This document shows, piece by piece, positions 51,499 through 59,133 of a DNA stretch of 64,000 nucleotides. The DNA is taken from NCBI GenBank assembly GCA_035248685.1, contig DATFHF010000033.1:1-64000 (forward strand). Reading direction: 5' to 3'. Each line of letters starts with the position of its first letter. Positions within the stretch are counted from its first letter, which is position 1. The notes below the pieces were generated by a model. That model searched no databases, was not told the DNA's origin, and worked only from the letters and a program-made list of their open reading frames with translations. The position numbers and the translations under genes were made by a program. This stretch comes from Jatrophihabitans_A sp035248685 (GTDB taxonomy: Bacteria > Actinomycetota > Actinomycetes > Mycobacteriales > Jatrophihabitantaceae).

Positions 51499-52005
51499 CT
51501 ACAGCGTTAACAACATGCGGGAATTGCCCAGGGTATTGGGCTTGACGTATTCCAGGTCGAGGAATTCCGCGACGCCGGCATCATACGAACGCCGCATCTG
51601 CAAATAGGTCGCCGGATCCACCGGGGTGCCCTGGATCTCCACGAAGCCATGCCGGCCGAAGAACCGGGTTTGGAAAGTGAGAGCGAACAGCCGGGCCAGA
51701 CCGAGTTCCCGGGCGCCGGCGATCAGTTCGGATAGCAGCCGGTCACCGATCCGCCTGCCCCGGTATTCCGGAGCCACCGCCAGTGTCCGGATCTCGCCGA
51801 GGTCCTGCCAGAGCACGTGCATCGCGCCGCAGCCGACCACTCGGCCGGCTAGTTCGGCGACCCGGAATTCCTGCACGTGTTCGTACAGCGTGACGATGTC
51901 CTTCGCCAGCAGCACCCGCTGCCGGGTATAGCTGTCGACCAGTTGCTTGATGGTGGCCACATCCATTGTCCGGGCCCGCCGGATGGTCACCTCCTGCGCA
52001 TTCAC
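51499..52005 (-). CDS. Amino-acid N-acetyltransferase, ArgA-like GNAT
   Basis: Likely N-acetylglutamate synthase for arginine synthesis, by similarity to mycobacterial Rv2747. 168 residues, a single GNAT domain: VTIRRARTMDVATIKQLVDSYTRQRVLLAKDIVTLYEHVQEF, then the acetyl-CoA motif EIRTLAVAPEYRGRRIGDRLLSEL and FFGRHGFVEI. The ftsK neighbourhood matches the mycobacterial position of this gene. Start ATG/GTG 52005. Confidence 0.85.
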   Translation of the reverse strand: MNAQEVTIRRARTMDVATIKQLVDSYTRQRVLLAKDIVTLYEHVQEFRVAELAGRVVGCGAMHVLWQDLGEIRTLAVAPEYRGRRIGDRLLSELIAGARELGLARLFALTFQTRFFGRHGFVEIQGTPVDPATYLQMRRSYDAGVAEFLDLEYVKPNTLGNSRMLLTL

Positions 52006-52045
52006 ACCGAGCAGGGTATCCAGCGGTGGCGCTGCGCACCTTTCG

Positions 52046-53305
52046 CTAACAATGCACAGTCGGTAGGTCCTTCAGCGATACCAGGCTCAGCCCGCCGTTG
52101 CCGAGCTTCGTCGCACCGGTACCGATCAGCACCTGGTCACCGAGCACGGCCTGGACCGTCAGTCCGGTGGGCACGCTAAGCCGGGCGCTGGTCCGCAGGT
52201 CGAGGATGGGCGACGGCGGCGGCAGTGTCTCTTCGATGAACGGCCAGCTGCTCACTCCGGTCATGTTCGTGCCAGCTAGCGGTAGCCGGTTGACCTGACT
52301 GCTGCCGGGTCGGTTGGCGTACAGGAATGTTTGGCTGCTGCTGCCGGACGAGTAATTCCACCAGCGCAATGTCGAGCCGTCGAAGGTGAAGTAGCCGGCG
52401 TCGGCGGCGGCTCGGAGCGCGGCCGGCGCGAGGGCCTTACCGATGTAGTTGACAAGCCCGCTGCCCTGGTCGGATTGGGTGATGACGGCCAGCCCGGTGC
52501 CGTAGTAGACCAGAGCGGTCGCCGCGGTGACCGGTGTCGAGGTGCGGGTACCGCTGGCCAGGTCATAGCTTTTCACCAGACCGCGATGCTGACTGGGGAA
52601 CTCCTCCAGCCAATACGCCTTGCCGTCGAACAGGATGGGTCCGCCATTCAACTGGCCGGCCGTGTCGGCCGCGGTCAGATCGTCAAGCGTGATGCTCTGC
52701 CCGGTGTGCCGGTTGTAGAGCATCGCGGTGCGGTAGCCGTTGTTTCCGCCCCGCTGATGCAACCCGTAGCCGATCCAGTCCGCGGTGACGGCTGCGCTGC
52801 CATCGGCCAGCGGCTCGGTGGTGCCATTGAACTGCGCCACGTCCTGTCCGGTCTTGCCGTGGAACACCGCCAGCGTCACCTGCTCCGGACGGACCTGCTC
52901 CACCAGGTAGTCACCGGTGCCGGCGTTCACGCTGATCACGTTGTTGATCGGGTGGTCCAACGGGATCTGTCCGGCGGTGATCGCCCGCTGCCAACTCTGC
53001 GGCATGTTCGCCCGGCACACCGCGATCTCGCTCGGTGACGGAGCGGAGGAGGTCGGGGTGGCGGTCGTGCTCCGGTCACCGCCGAGCGGTGGTGACTGGT
53101 GATGAACGGCCCGGATGCCGACCACCGTGCCGCCGACCGCAACCAGCACCGCGGCAACCGCGGCGGCCACTGCGAACGGAGCCGGGCTGGTCCGGGTCCG
53201 GATCTGGTCCGGCGGGGCGAACCGGATCGGCGGGACGGTCGTAATGCCGGCCGCCCGACGTTCGAACATAGTTGCCAGCCGGTCTTCGAGTTCGGTGTCG
53301 GTCAT
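52046..53305 (-). CDS. Membrane-anchored protein paired with an ECF-type sigma factor
   Basis: 419 residues. N-terminal cytoplasmic segment of about 45 residues (TDTELEDRLATMFERRAAGITTVPPI), one transmembrane helix at about 46-68 (AVAAAVAAVLVAVGGTVVGI), a Ser/Thr/Pro linker and a 300-residue extracytoplasmic domain with beta-propeller-like repeats (ILFDGKAYWLEE, GYFTFDGSTLRWWNYSS). The start overlaps the sigma factor stop (ATGA), so it is the obvious partner, likely a membrane sensor or anti-sigma factor. No classic zinc HxxxCxxC anti-sigma motif is present. Confidence 0.75.
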   Translation of the reverse strand: MTDTELEDRLATMFERRAAGITTVPPIRFAPPDQIRTRTSPAPFAVAAAVAAVLVAVGGTVVGIRAVHHQSPPLGGDRSTTATPTSSAPSPSEIAVCRANMPQSWQRAITAGQIPLDHPINNVISVNAGTGDYLVEQVRPEQVTLAVFHGKTGQDVAQFNGTTEPLADGSAAVTADWIGYGLHQRGGNNGYRTAMLYNRHTGQSITLDDLTAADTAGQLNGGPILFDGKAYWLEEFPSQHRGLVKSYDLASGTRTSTPVTAATALVYYGTGLAVITQSDQGSGLVNYIGKALAPAALRAAADAGYFTFDGSTLRWWNYSSGSSSQTFLYANRPGSSQVNRLPLAGTNMTGVSSWPFIEETLPPPSPILDLRTSARLSVPTGLTVQAVLGDQVLIGTGATKLGNGGLSLVSLKDLPTVHC

Positions 53306-53877
53306 GACGGTATCCCCTCGTCGAGAGTGCGGAGGCGGTCCCGGAGTTCGGCCAGGGCCCGCGCCGCCAGGCTGCGCACGGTGGCGCGGCGGCAGCCGAG
53401 GGCCTCGGCGATGTCAGCGTCGGGATAGCCGAGGTAATAACGCAGCACCAGAACCGAGCGCCGGCGTTGGCCGAGCGTGCTCAACAACTGCCAGAGCTGG
53501 TCATCCGGCGGATCGGATCCGATGGCAGGTTCGGGCAGCTGATCGCTGGGCACCTCCCGCCGGGCCGGCCGCCGGCTCCAGCTGACGTTGGCGTTGATGA
53601 TCGCCCGCCGGGCGTAGGCCAGCGGGTCCGCTACCGGCAGCGTCGAGCCGAATCGGCGGTACATCGCCAGCAGCACGTCCTGCACCAGGTCCTCGGCACG
53701 ATTGCGGTCACCGCAGATCAGGTAGCCGAACCTGACCAGATCCAGGCCGTGAACCGAGGCGAGCTCGGGCAGCGTCCGCGGGGTGACGGACGGCAGTCGG
53801 ATGTCGGCCAATCCATCGCCCTCCTCAAGACTTCGCCGCTCCGGCACCGGAAGCGGCCGAGCAGTTCGGAGCGTCAT
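53302..53877 (-). CDS. SigE-family ECF-type RNA polymerase sigma factor
   Basis: 191 residues with sigma-70 region 2 (DLVRFGYLICGDRNRAEDLVQDVLLAMYRRF) and region 4 (LWQLLSTLGQRRRSVLVLRYYLGYPDADIAEALGCRRATVRSLAARALAELRDRL). It has an extra 35-residue N-terminus. It belongs to the actinobacterial SigE-like (SIG3) group. The membrane protein overlapping its 3' end probably controls it. The GTG/ATG start at 53877 is close to a possible autoregulatory promoter. The longer frame upstream overlaps rimO. Confidence 0.87.
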   Translation of the reverse strand: MTLRTARPLPVPERRSLEEGDGLADIRLPSVTPRTLPELASVHGLDLVRFGYLICGDRNRAEDLVQDVLLAMYRRFGSTLPVADPLAYARRAIINANVSWSRRPARREVPSDQLPEPAIGSDPPDDQLWQLLSTLGQRRRSVLVLRYYLGYPDADIAEALGCRRATVRSLAARALAELRDRLRTLDEGIPS

Positions 53878-53886
53878 GACCGATAC

Positions 53887-53910
53887 GACGCGGCCCACGC
53901 AGTATCTGTT
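53887..53910 (-). promoter_or_regulatory. Possible ECF-type promoter of the sigma factor
   Basis: On the minus strand AAC (53910-53908), a 17-base spacer, and CGTC (53890-53887) fit the AAC-N16-17-CGTC consensus of many ECF promoters. Transcription would begin within a few bases of the start codon. The match is short, so chance cannot be excluded. Confidence 0.3.
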
Positions 53911-53956
53911 GCGCACCCGGCCGCACCACTGAGGCCGGCGGGTAGCCTTGGCCGGT

Positions 53957-55360
53957 GTGACCGAACGGCAGCCTGGCAGCGTCGCCATCGTGACGCTCGG
54001 CTGCGCCCGCAATGAGGTCGACTCCGAGGAACTCGCCGGCCGGCTGTCCGCCCGCGGCTGGCAGCTGAGCGACAGCACCGAGGCCGACGTGGTGCTCGTG
54101 AACACCTGCGGTTTCATCGATTCGGCCAAGAAGGACTCGATCGACACGCTGCTCGCCGCGTCCGACGGTGGGCGCAAGGTGGTCGCGGTGGGCTGCCTGG
54201 CCGAGCGCTACGGCGAGCAGCTCGCCGACGCGTTGCCGGACGCGGACGCGGTGCTCGGTTTCGACAGCTACCCGCGGATCGCCGAGCGGCTGGACGAGGT
54301 GCGCGCCGGTCGGCGGATCGCCGCGCATGTTCCGCGGGACCGGCGGGCGTTGCTGCCGATCAGCCCGGCCTGGCGGCCGGCGGCCGCGGCCGAGCTCGCG
54401 GTGCCCGGACACCAGTGGGGACCTACCCCGATGCGCCGGCGGCTGGCGGACTCGGCGGTCGGCTACCTCAAGCTCGCCTCAGGCTGTGATCGCCGGTGCA
54501 CGTTCTGCGCCATCCCGTCCTTCCGAGGCGCGTTCGTCTCCCGGCCGCCGGCCGATGTGCTGGCTGAGGCGGCCTGGCTGGCCGCCCACGGCGTGCGTGA
54601 GCTGGTGCTGGTCAGCGAGAACTCCACCTCCTACGGCAAGGATCTCGGCGACCTGCACGCGCTGGAGGCGTTGCTACCCCAGTTGGCCGCGATCGATGGC
54701 ATCGAGTGGATCCGGGTGTCCTACCTTCAGCCGGCGGAGCTGCGGCCGTCCCTGCTGCGTGCCATCGCGGGCACGCCGGGCGTGGTGCCGTACTTCGACC
54801 TGTCGTTCCAGCACGCCTCGACGCCGGTGCTTCGTCGGATGAAGCGGTTCGGTTCCACCGAGTCGTTCGTGTCGCTGATTGCCCAGGCCCGGCAGCTGGC
54901 GCCGGCCGCCGGGGTGCGCAGCAACGTGATCGTCGGCTTTCCCGGCGAGACCGAGCAGGACGTGGCGGAGCTGGAACGGTTCCTGACCCTCGGCATGCTG
55001 GACGTGGTGGGCGTCTTCGGCTACTCCGACGAGGACGGCACCGAGGCCGAACGACTGGACGGCAAGCTGGCCCCGGAGCTGATCGCCGAACGGGTCGCTC
55101 GGGCGAGCGCGCTGGCCGAGGAGCTGATGAGCCAGCGTGCCGAGGACCGGATAGGTGAGTCGGTCGAGGTGCTGGTCGAATCGATCGAGGGTGCCGAGGT
55201 GACCGGTCGGGCCGCGCACCAGGCCCCGGAGACCGATGGCGAGCTGGCCCTGACCGGCGAGCTTGCCGGGCTGGCACCCGGACGGTTCGTGCGTGCGGTG
55301 GTCACCGGCAGCTCGGGCGCTGACCTGGTGGCCGAGCTGGTGCCCGGGTCGATGCGATGA
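53957..55360 (+). CDS. rimO: Ribosomal protein S12 methylthiotransferase RimO
   Basis: Radical SAM enzyme that methylthiolates the conserved Asp of ribosomal protein S12. N-terminal UPF0004 domain (VAIVTLGCARNEVDSEEL, LVNTCGFIDSAKKDSI, VAVGCLAERYGEQL with three Cys for the auxiliary cluster), radical SAM motif CDRRCTFC at about residues 177-184, and a C-terminal TRAM domain (ESIEGAEVTGRAAHQAPETDGEL). 467 residues. GTG 53957 chosen; the stop overlaps pgsA as ATGA. Confidence 0.95.
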   Translation: MTERQPGSVAIVTLGCARNEVDSEELAGRLSARGWQLSDSTEADVVLVNTCGFIDSAKKDSIDTLLAASDGGRKVVAVGCLAERYGEQLADALPDADAVLGFDSYPRIAERLDEVRAGRRIAAHVPRDRRALLPISPAWRPAAAAELAVPGHQWGPTPMRRRLADSAVGYLKLASGCDRRCTFCAIPSFRGAFVSRPPADVLAEAAWLAAHGVRELVLVSENSTSYGKDLGDLHALEALLPQLAAIDGIEWIRVSYLQPAELRPSLLRAIAGTPGVVPYFDLSFQHASTPVLRRMKRFGSTESFVSLIAQARQLAPAAGVRSNVIVGFPGETEQDVAELERFLTLGMLDVVGVFGYSDEDGTEAERLDGKLAPELIAERVARASALAEELMSQRAEDRIGESVEVLVESIEGAEVTGRAAHQAPETDGELALTGELAGLAPGRFVRAVVTGSSGADLVAELVPGSMR

Positions 55361-56007
55361 CCGGCCTGGATCCGGTGGCGGGCCGGGCCCGGCCGGTAGC
55401 CATCGGCGAGCAGCCGATAGACCACATCGCCGATCCGGTGCAGCCGACGGCGTCGGCGTGGAACGTGGCCAACGGGTTGACCATGCTCAGGTTGGCGCTG
55501 GTGCCTTTCTTCGCGCTTGCGCTGTTCGCCGACAGTGGGCATTCCCGCGGCTGGCACGTGGTGGCCTGCACGATCTTCGTAGTGGCCAGTGCCACCGACC
55601 GGATCGACGGCGAGCTGGCCCGCAAGCGGGCGTTGATCACCGAGTTCGGCAAGCTGGCGGATCCGATAGCTGACAAGGCATTGATCGGCACCGCGTTGGT
55701 CGGCCTGTCCCTGGTTGACGGGCTGAGCTGGTGGATCACGGTGGTGATCCTGGTCCGCGAGGTCGGGGTCACCCTGCTGCGGTTCTGGGTGATTCGGCAC
55801 GGGGTGATGCCGGCCAGCCGGGGCGGCAAGCTCAAGACGCTGGTACAGGCGGTGGCGATCGGGTTGTACGTGCTGCCGTTGACCGGCGGCTGGCATCAGA
55901 CCGCGGTTGTGGTGATGTGGCTGGCGGTGGCGCTCACCGTGCTGACCGGTGTGGACTACGTCTTCCGCGCGCTCAATCTGCGGCGGGTGCATCCGCGGCT
56001 TGGCTGA
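55357..56007 (+). CDS. pgsA: CDP-alcohol phosphatidyltransferase (PgsA-like)
   Basis: Makes phosphatidylglycerol phosphate from CDP-diacylglycerol. The signature D-x2-DG-x2-AR is DRIDGELAR, followed by GKLADPIADKALIG. 216 residues with six predicted membrane helices. The N-terminal 38 residues (VAGRARPVAIGEQPIDHIADPVQPTAS) precede the usual WNVANGLTMLRLALVPF and are longer than normal, so the true start may be internal. Coupled to rimO. rimO-pgsA-clgR is a frequent actinobacterial order; no cinA is present here. Confidence 0.93.
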   Translation: MTGLDPVAGRARPVAIGEQPIDHIADPVQPTASAWNVANGLTMLRLALVPFFALALFADSGHSRGWHVVACTIFVVASATDRIDGELARKRALITEFGKLADPIADKALIGTALVGLSLVDGLSWWITVVILVREVGVTLLRFWVIRHGVMPASRGGKLKTLVQAVAIGLYVLPLTGGWHQTAVVVMWLAVALTVLTGVDYVFRALNLRRVHPRLG

Positions 56008-56069
56008 GCGGCATACCGTCCCGTGCTCGGAACACCAACCGGTCCCGTATCGTTGAAGAGGTACCGCCT

Positions 56070-56182
56070 GCCAGCGAAAGCTGGCTACCACCCAGACCCA
56101 GAGTTCGCTCTGAGCAAACACCGATCGTCGCACGGCGGCTATGTCAGTAGGCCGACTAACATCGAGGCTGGCTGAGCCGATG
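56070..56182 (+). other. Hairpin-rich leader between pgsA and clgR
   Basis: The 241-base gap contains at least three clean hairpins: GCCAGC-GAAA-GCTGGC (56070-56085, a GNRA-type tetraloop), CAGAG-TTCG-CTCTG (56099-56112) and CATC/GATG plus GGCT/AGCC with a GA bulge (56160-56182). GTTCGCT-ctg-AGCAAAC (56103-56119) is also a near-perfect dyad and could be a ClgR-type operator instead. No ORF or terminator U-run is seen. Confidence 0.5.
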
Positions 56183-56248
56183 AACTCACCGAACAGCCCG
56201 GCATTTCTCCGGTACTAGCTCCGGTAACAAGGAAAGGGGTGTCGCGAG

Positions 56249-56602
56249 ATGGCAGTTTTGCGCCATGTGGTCGGCGAAACCCTGCGGGCTGTGCGGCTCC
56301 GGCAGCGGCGAACCTTGCGTGAGGTTTCGGCAGCGGCCCGGGTCAGCCTCGGCTACCTGTCCGAGATCGAGCGCGGTCACAAGGAACCATCGTCCGAACT
56401 GCTGGCGGCCATCTGCGATGCGCTGGACGTGCCACTGTCCGAGGTGTTCACCACGGTGTCCGACACCCTGCGCCGGCAGGAGCTGATGGCCGAGCGCGCG
56501 GCGGTGCTCGGCGCCCGGCGCGGTTCCCCGCTGCTCACCGCCACTCCGCCTCGTACCGTCGAAGGTCCGCAGGTTCGCGCGCTGCCCAACGTCGCCGCCT
56601 GA
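56249..56602 (+). CDS. clgR: ClgR-type XRE transcriptional regulator
   Basis: 117-residue Cro/C1-type HTH regulator that activates clp protease genes and, in mycobacteria, the pspA regulon. Core HTH: GETLRAVRLRQRRTLREVSAAARVSLGYLSEIERGHKEPSSELLAAICDALDVPLSEVF. The C-terminus ends NVAA, a small nonpolar tail of the kind recognised by ClpP-dependent proteolysis in streptomycete ClgR. RBS AAGGAAAGGGG. Its neighbour pspA fits the mycobacterial clgR-pspA pairing, though a TetR gene lies between. Confidence 0.92.
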   Translation: MAVLRHVVGETLRAVRLRQRRTLREVSAAARVSLGYLSEIERGHKEPSSELLAAICDALDVPLSEVFTTVSDTLRRQELMAERAAVLGARRGSPLLTATPPRTVEGPQVRALPNVAA

Positions 56603-56714
56603 TCTTCTATCTGACGACACCGGTCGACATACCCTCAGGTTGGGGTTGAGACCATGGGCGTGTCGCGGCAAGGTTTCCAGCGGTCGGTGTGTATAGCGGC
56701 CTAGCGTCGCGTGC

Positions 56715-57359
56715 ATGAGCCTGCATGGATCCACCCCGCGGCGGGACCCGCTCACCGAGATCGTGCTGTGCCCCACCACCGGGCGCGCCCAGCCGGTCGT
56801 CGAGCGGACCGAGCCGGTCCTGCCGACCGGCAACCGGGTGACTGGTTCCCGAGCCGCTACCGGTCTGCGCACCCGCGCGGTCATCATCGACGGCGCCCGA
56901 AAGGCGGTGGCCGCCAGCGGAGCCCGGATCACCATGGCCGAGATCGCAGCCCGGGCCGGTGTCGCGAAGGCGACGCTCTACAACCACTTCCGTACCCGGG
57001 AAGAGGTGCTGGCGGCGCTGCTGCTGGCCGAGATCGATACCCAGATAGCCGCGGTGTCGCACCTGCGGCTGGCCGACGCGTTGACCGCCGCCGCGCTGGC
57101 GGTCTCTGAGCATCCGCTGCTGGAAGCACTCGGCGAGCAGGACGGCACCGCGCTGGCGGTGCTGGCCCGGGTGGATGTCCGCAGCGCCGGCTGGGCCCGG
57201 GTAGCGCAGGCGACCGATCGGCTGCTGGCCGGCAGCGGCCGGCGCGGTACTCCGACCGTGCTGCGCTGGCTGTCGTCGTTCGTCATCGGCCCGGCAGGCG
57301 TCGAGGACATCGCCACCGACGTGGCCATCCTGATCGCGGGCCTGCCACCGGCCCGCTGA
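56715..57359 (+). CDS. TetR-family transcriptional regulator
   Basis: 214 residues. The TetR HTH is at about 55-100: ARKAVAASGARITMAEIAARAGVAKATLYNHFRTREEVLAALL. A 50-residue N-terminal extension (STPRRDPLTEIVLCPTTGRAQPVV) is not part of the usual fold. The C-terminal ligand-binding half is Ala/Leu rich. TATAGC lies 20 bases upstream of the ATG as a possible -10. Targets unknown, position between clgR and pspA suggests a link to envelope stress control. Confidence 0.85.
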   Translation: MSLHGSTPRRDPLTEIVLCPTTGRAQPVVERTEPVLPTGNRVTGSRAATGLRTRAVIIDGARKAVAASGARITMAEIAARAGVAKATLYNHFRTREEVLAALLLAEIDTQIAAVSHLRLADALTAAALAVSEHPLLEALGEQDGTALAVLARVDVRSAGWARVAQATDRLLAGSGRRGTPTVLRWLSSFVIGPAGVEDIATDVAILIAGLPPAR

Positions 57360-57465
57360 CCCGCGGGGCTGGGGCCGGCCCGGCAACCGCTGGGCCCGCG
57401 AGGCACCGATGAGGCAGACTGGACCGGACAGCCCGGCGCTCTGATTGAAAGGTCGTAGATCAGCG

Positions 57466-58308
57466 ATGGCTAACGGGTTCGCGAAGGCCTGGAACTACAT
57501 CTCGGCCTGGTTCAGCGCCAAGGTCGACGAGAAGGCCGACCCGAAGATTCAGATCCAGCAGGCGATCGAGGACGCCCAGCGGCAACATGCCAAGCTGACC
57601 CAGCAGGCGGCCAACGTAATCGGCAACCAGCACCAGTTGGAGCTCCAGCTCGACCGTAAGCTGGCCGAGGTTGAACAGCTTCAGGAACAGGCCCGGCAGG
57701 CGCTGGTGCTGGCCGACCAGGCCCGCGGCCAGGGCGATGACGCCAAGGCGGCCGAGTTCGAGGAGACCGCCGGTGTGGTGGCCAACCAGCTGGTGGCCGC
57801 CGAGACGTCGGCCGCGCAGCTCAAGCAATTGCACGACCAGTCACTCGGAGCCGCCCAGCAGGCCCGGCAGGCGGTACGCGACAACGAGCTGCGGATGCAG
57901 GAGAAGCTGGCCGAGCGCACCAAGCTGCTGAGCCAGCTGGAGCAGGCCAAGATGCAGGAGCAGGTCGCCGCGTCGCTGAGCCAGGTGAGTGAGATCGCCG
58001 CGCCTCGAAACACTCCGTCACTGGAGGACGTCCGCGACAAGATCGAACGGCGGTACGCCAACGCACTGGGCCAGGCCGACCTGGCCGCCGGCTCCACCCA
58101 GGGCCGGTTGATGGAGGTCAAGAAGGCCACGGTGGATATGGCGGCGCAGGCCCGGCTGGCCGAGATCCGGGCCGAGCTCGGGCAAGGCCCGGCCGGCTCC
58201 GCCCGTGCGGTGCAGGGCGGGTCGCAGCCTGCCATCACTGACAAGCCCGCGTCGGCCGACGCCCAGCCGGCCCAGCCCAACCTGCACAAGGCCGAGCCGC
58301 CCAGCTGA
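57466..58308 (+). CDS. pspA: Phage shock protein A/IM30-family protein
   Basis: 280-residue coiled-coil peripheral membrane protein that protects the membrane under stress, the actinobacterial 35-kDa antigen type. It starts MANGFAKAWNYISAWFSAKVDEKADPKIQIQQAIEDAQRQHAKL, then long heptad regions (LEQAKMQEQVAASLSQVSE) and a disordered Ala/Pro/Gln tail. ATG 57466 chosen; ATG 57445 adds seven residues. GAAAGGTCG upstream. Downstream nei2 is convergent. Confidence 0.93.
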   Translation: MANGFAKAWNYISAWFSAKVDEKADPKIQIQQAIEDAQRQHAKLTQQAANVIGNQHQLELQLDRKLAEVEQLQEQARQALVLADQARGQGDDAKAAEFEETAGVVANQLVAAETSAAQLKQLHDQSLGAAQQARQAVRDNELRMQEKLAERTKLLSQLEQAKMQEQVAASLSQVSEIAAPRNTPSLEDVRDKIERRYANALGQADLAAGSTQGRLMEVKKATVDMAAQARLAEIRAELGQGPAGSARAVQGGSQPAITDKPASADAQPAQPNLHKAEPPS

Positions 58309-58335
58309 TCTGCTCGGGCTGACCGTCCAGCCTGG

Positions 58336-59133
58336 TTACTCGACCTGTTGGCAGCGCGGGCAGAAGAACGTGATGCGCTCGTCCGGAGCCAGCTGCCCGC
58401 TCGGCTGGCCCTCGTCCCGGCGGATGGCGGTGCCGCAGATCCGGCAGGCCTTGCCGGTTCGTCCGTAGACCCAGAACTGCTGGCCCGCTTGCCGCCAACC
58501 GGTAGTGCTGCGGCTGTAGTCACCGAGATTGCCGCGCAGCAGCCGTACCGCGTCGTCCAGCAGCCCGGACAGGTCACTGACTTCGCTGACCGGCGCCCAC
58601 GGGTTCAACCGGTGCAGAAACAGCAGTTCGCACTTGTAGACGTTGCCGATGCCGGCGACCAGCCGTTGATCGAGCAGCGCCTGACCGATCTCGCGGCCCG
58701 GCTGATCGGCGAACCTGCGCAGCGCGGCTGCCTTGTCGAAATCCGGCGCCAGCAGATCCGGGCCGAGATGGCCGACCAGCCCGTCCTCGTCGGTACTCGC
58801 CACCAGCGCCAGGTCATGCAACCGGAAGCCGGCCGCCAACCACTGGCTGTTGCCGACCAGCGCCCGGATCTCGAAGTCCCGGCCGCGCGGCCGGCTGCCG
58901 GCAGCGCCGACCCGCCAACTGCCGTCCATCCGCAGATGACTGTGCAGGGTCTGGCCGGTGTCGAACCGGATCAGGATGTGCTTGCCGCGAGCCACCACCT
59001 CCCGCACGGTGGAGCCGGTCAGATCGGCCAGCGCCAGTGCCGGCACCCGAAGGTCGAAGCGGGTTACCTGCCGGTCGGCGAGTGCGGCGTGCAGTCGCCG
59101 GCTGGTGATCAGTACCGTGTCGCCCTCAGGCAC
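58336..59133 (-). CDS. Endonuclease VIII-type DNA glycosylase Nei2
   Basis: Base-excision enzyme removing oxidised bases. The N-terminus after the start is PEGDTVLITSRRLH, with catalytic Pro and Glu at positions 2-3 after processing. It has GKHILIRFDTG, the H2TH region (AALRRFADQPGREIGQALLDQRLVAGIGNVYKCELL) and a C-terminal zinc finger with two CxxC pairs (CRIC and CPRC). 265 residues. GTG start lies 8 bases inside the lhr stop, making lhr-nei2 a coupled pair, as seen in many actinobacteria. Confidence 0.92.
   Translation of the reverse strand: MPEGDTVLITSRRLHAALADRQVTRFDLRVPALALADLTGSTVREVVARGKHILIRFDTGQTLHSHLRMDGSWRVGAAGSRPRGRDFEIRALVGNSQWLAAGFRLHDLALVASTDEDGLVGHLGPDLLAPDFDKAAALRRFADQPGREIGQALLDQRLVAGIGNVYKCELLFLHRLNPWAPVSEVSDLSGLLDDAVRLLRGNLGDYSRSTTGWRQAGQQFWVYGRTGKACRICGTAIRRDEGQPSGQLAPDERITFFCPRCQQVE

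Noticed and set aside
56008..56248. tRNA gene between pgsA and clgR
   Set aside because: GTTCGCTC resembles a T-loop, but no cloverleaf or acceptor stem can be built around it; hairpins fit a leader better.
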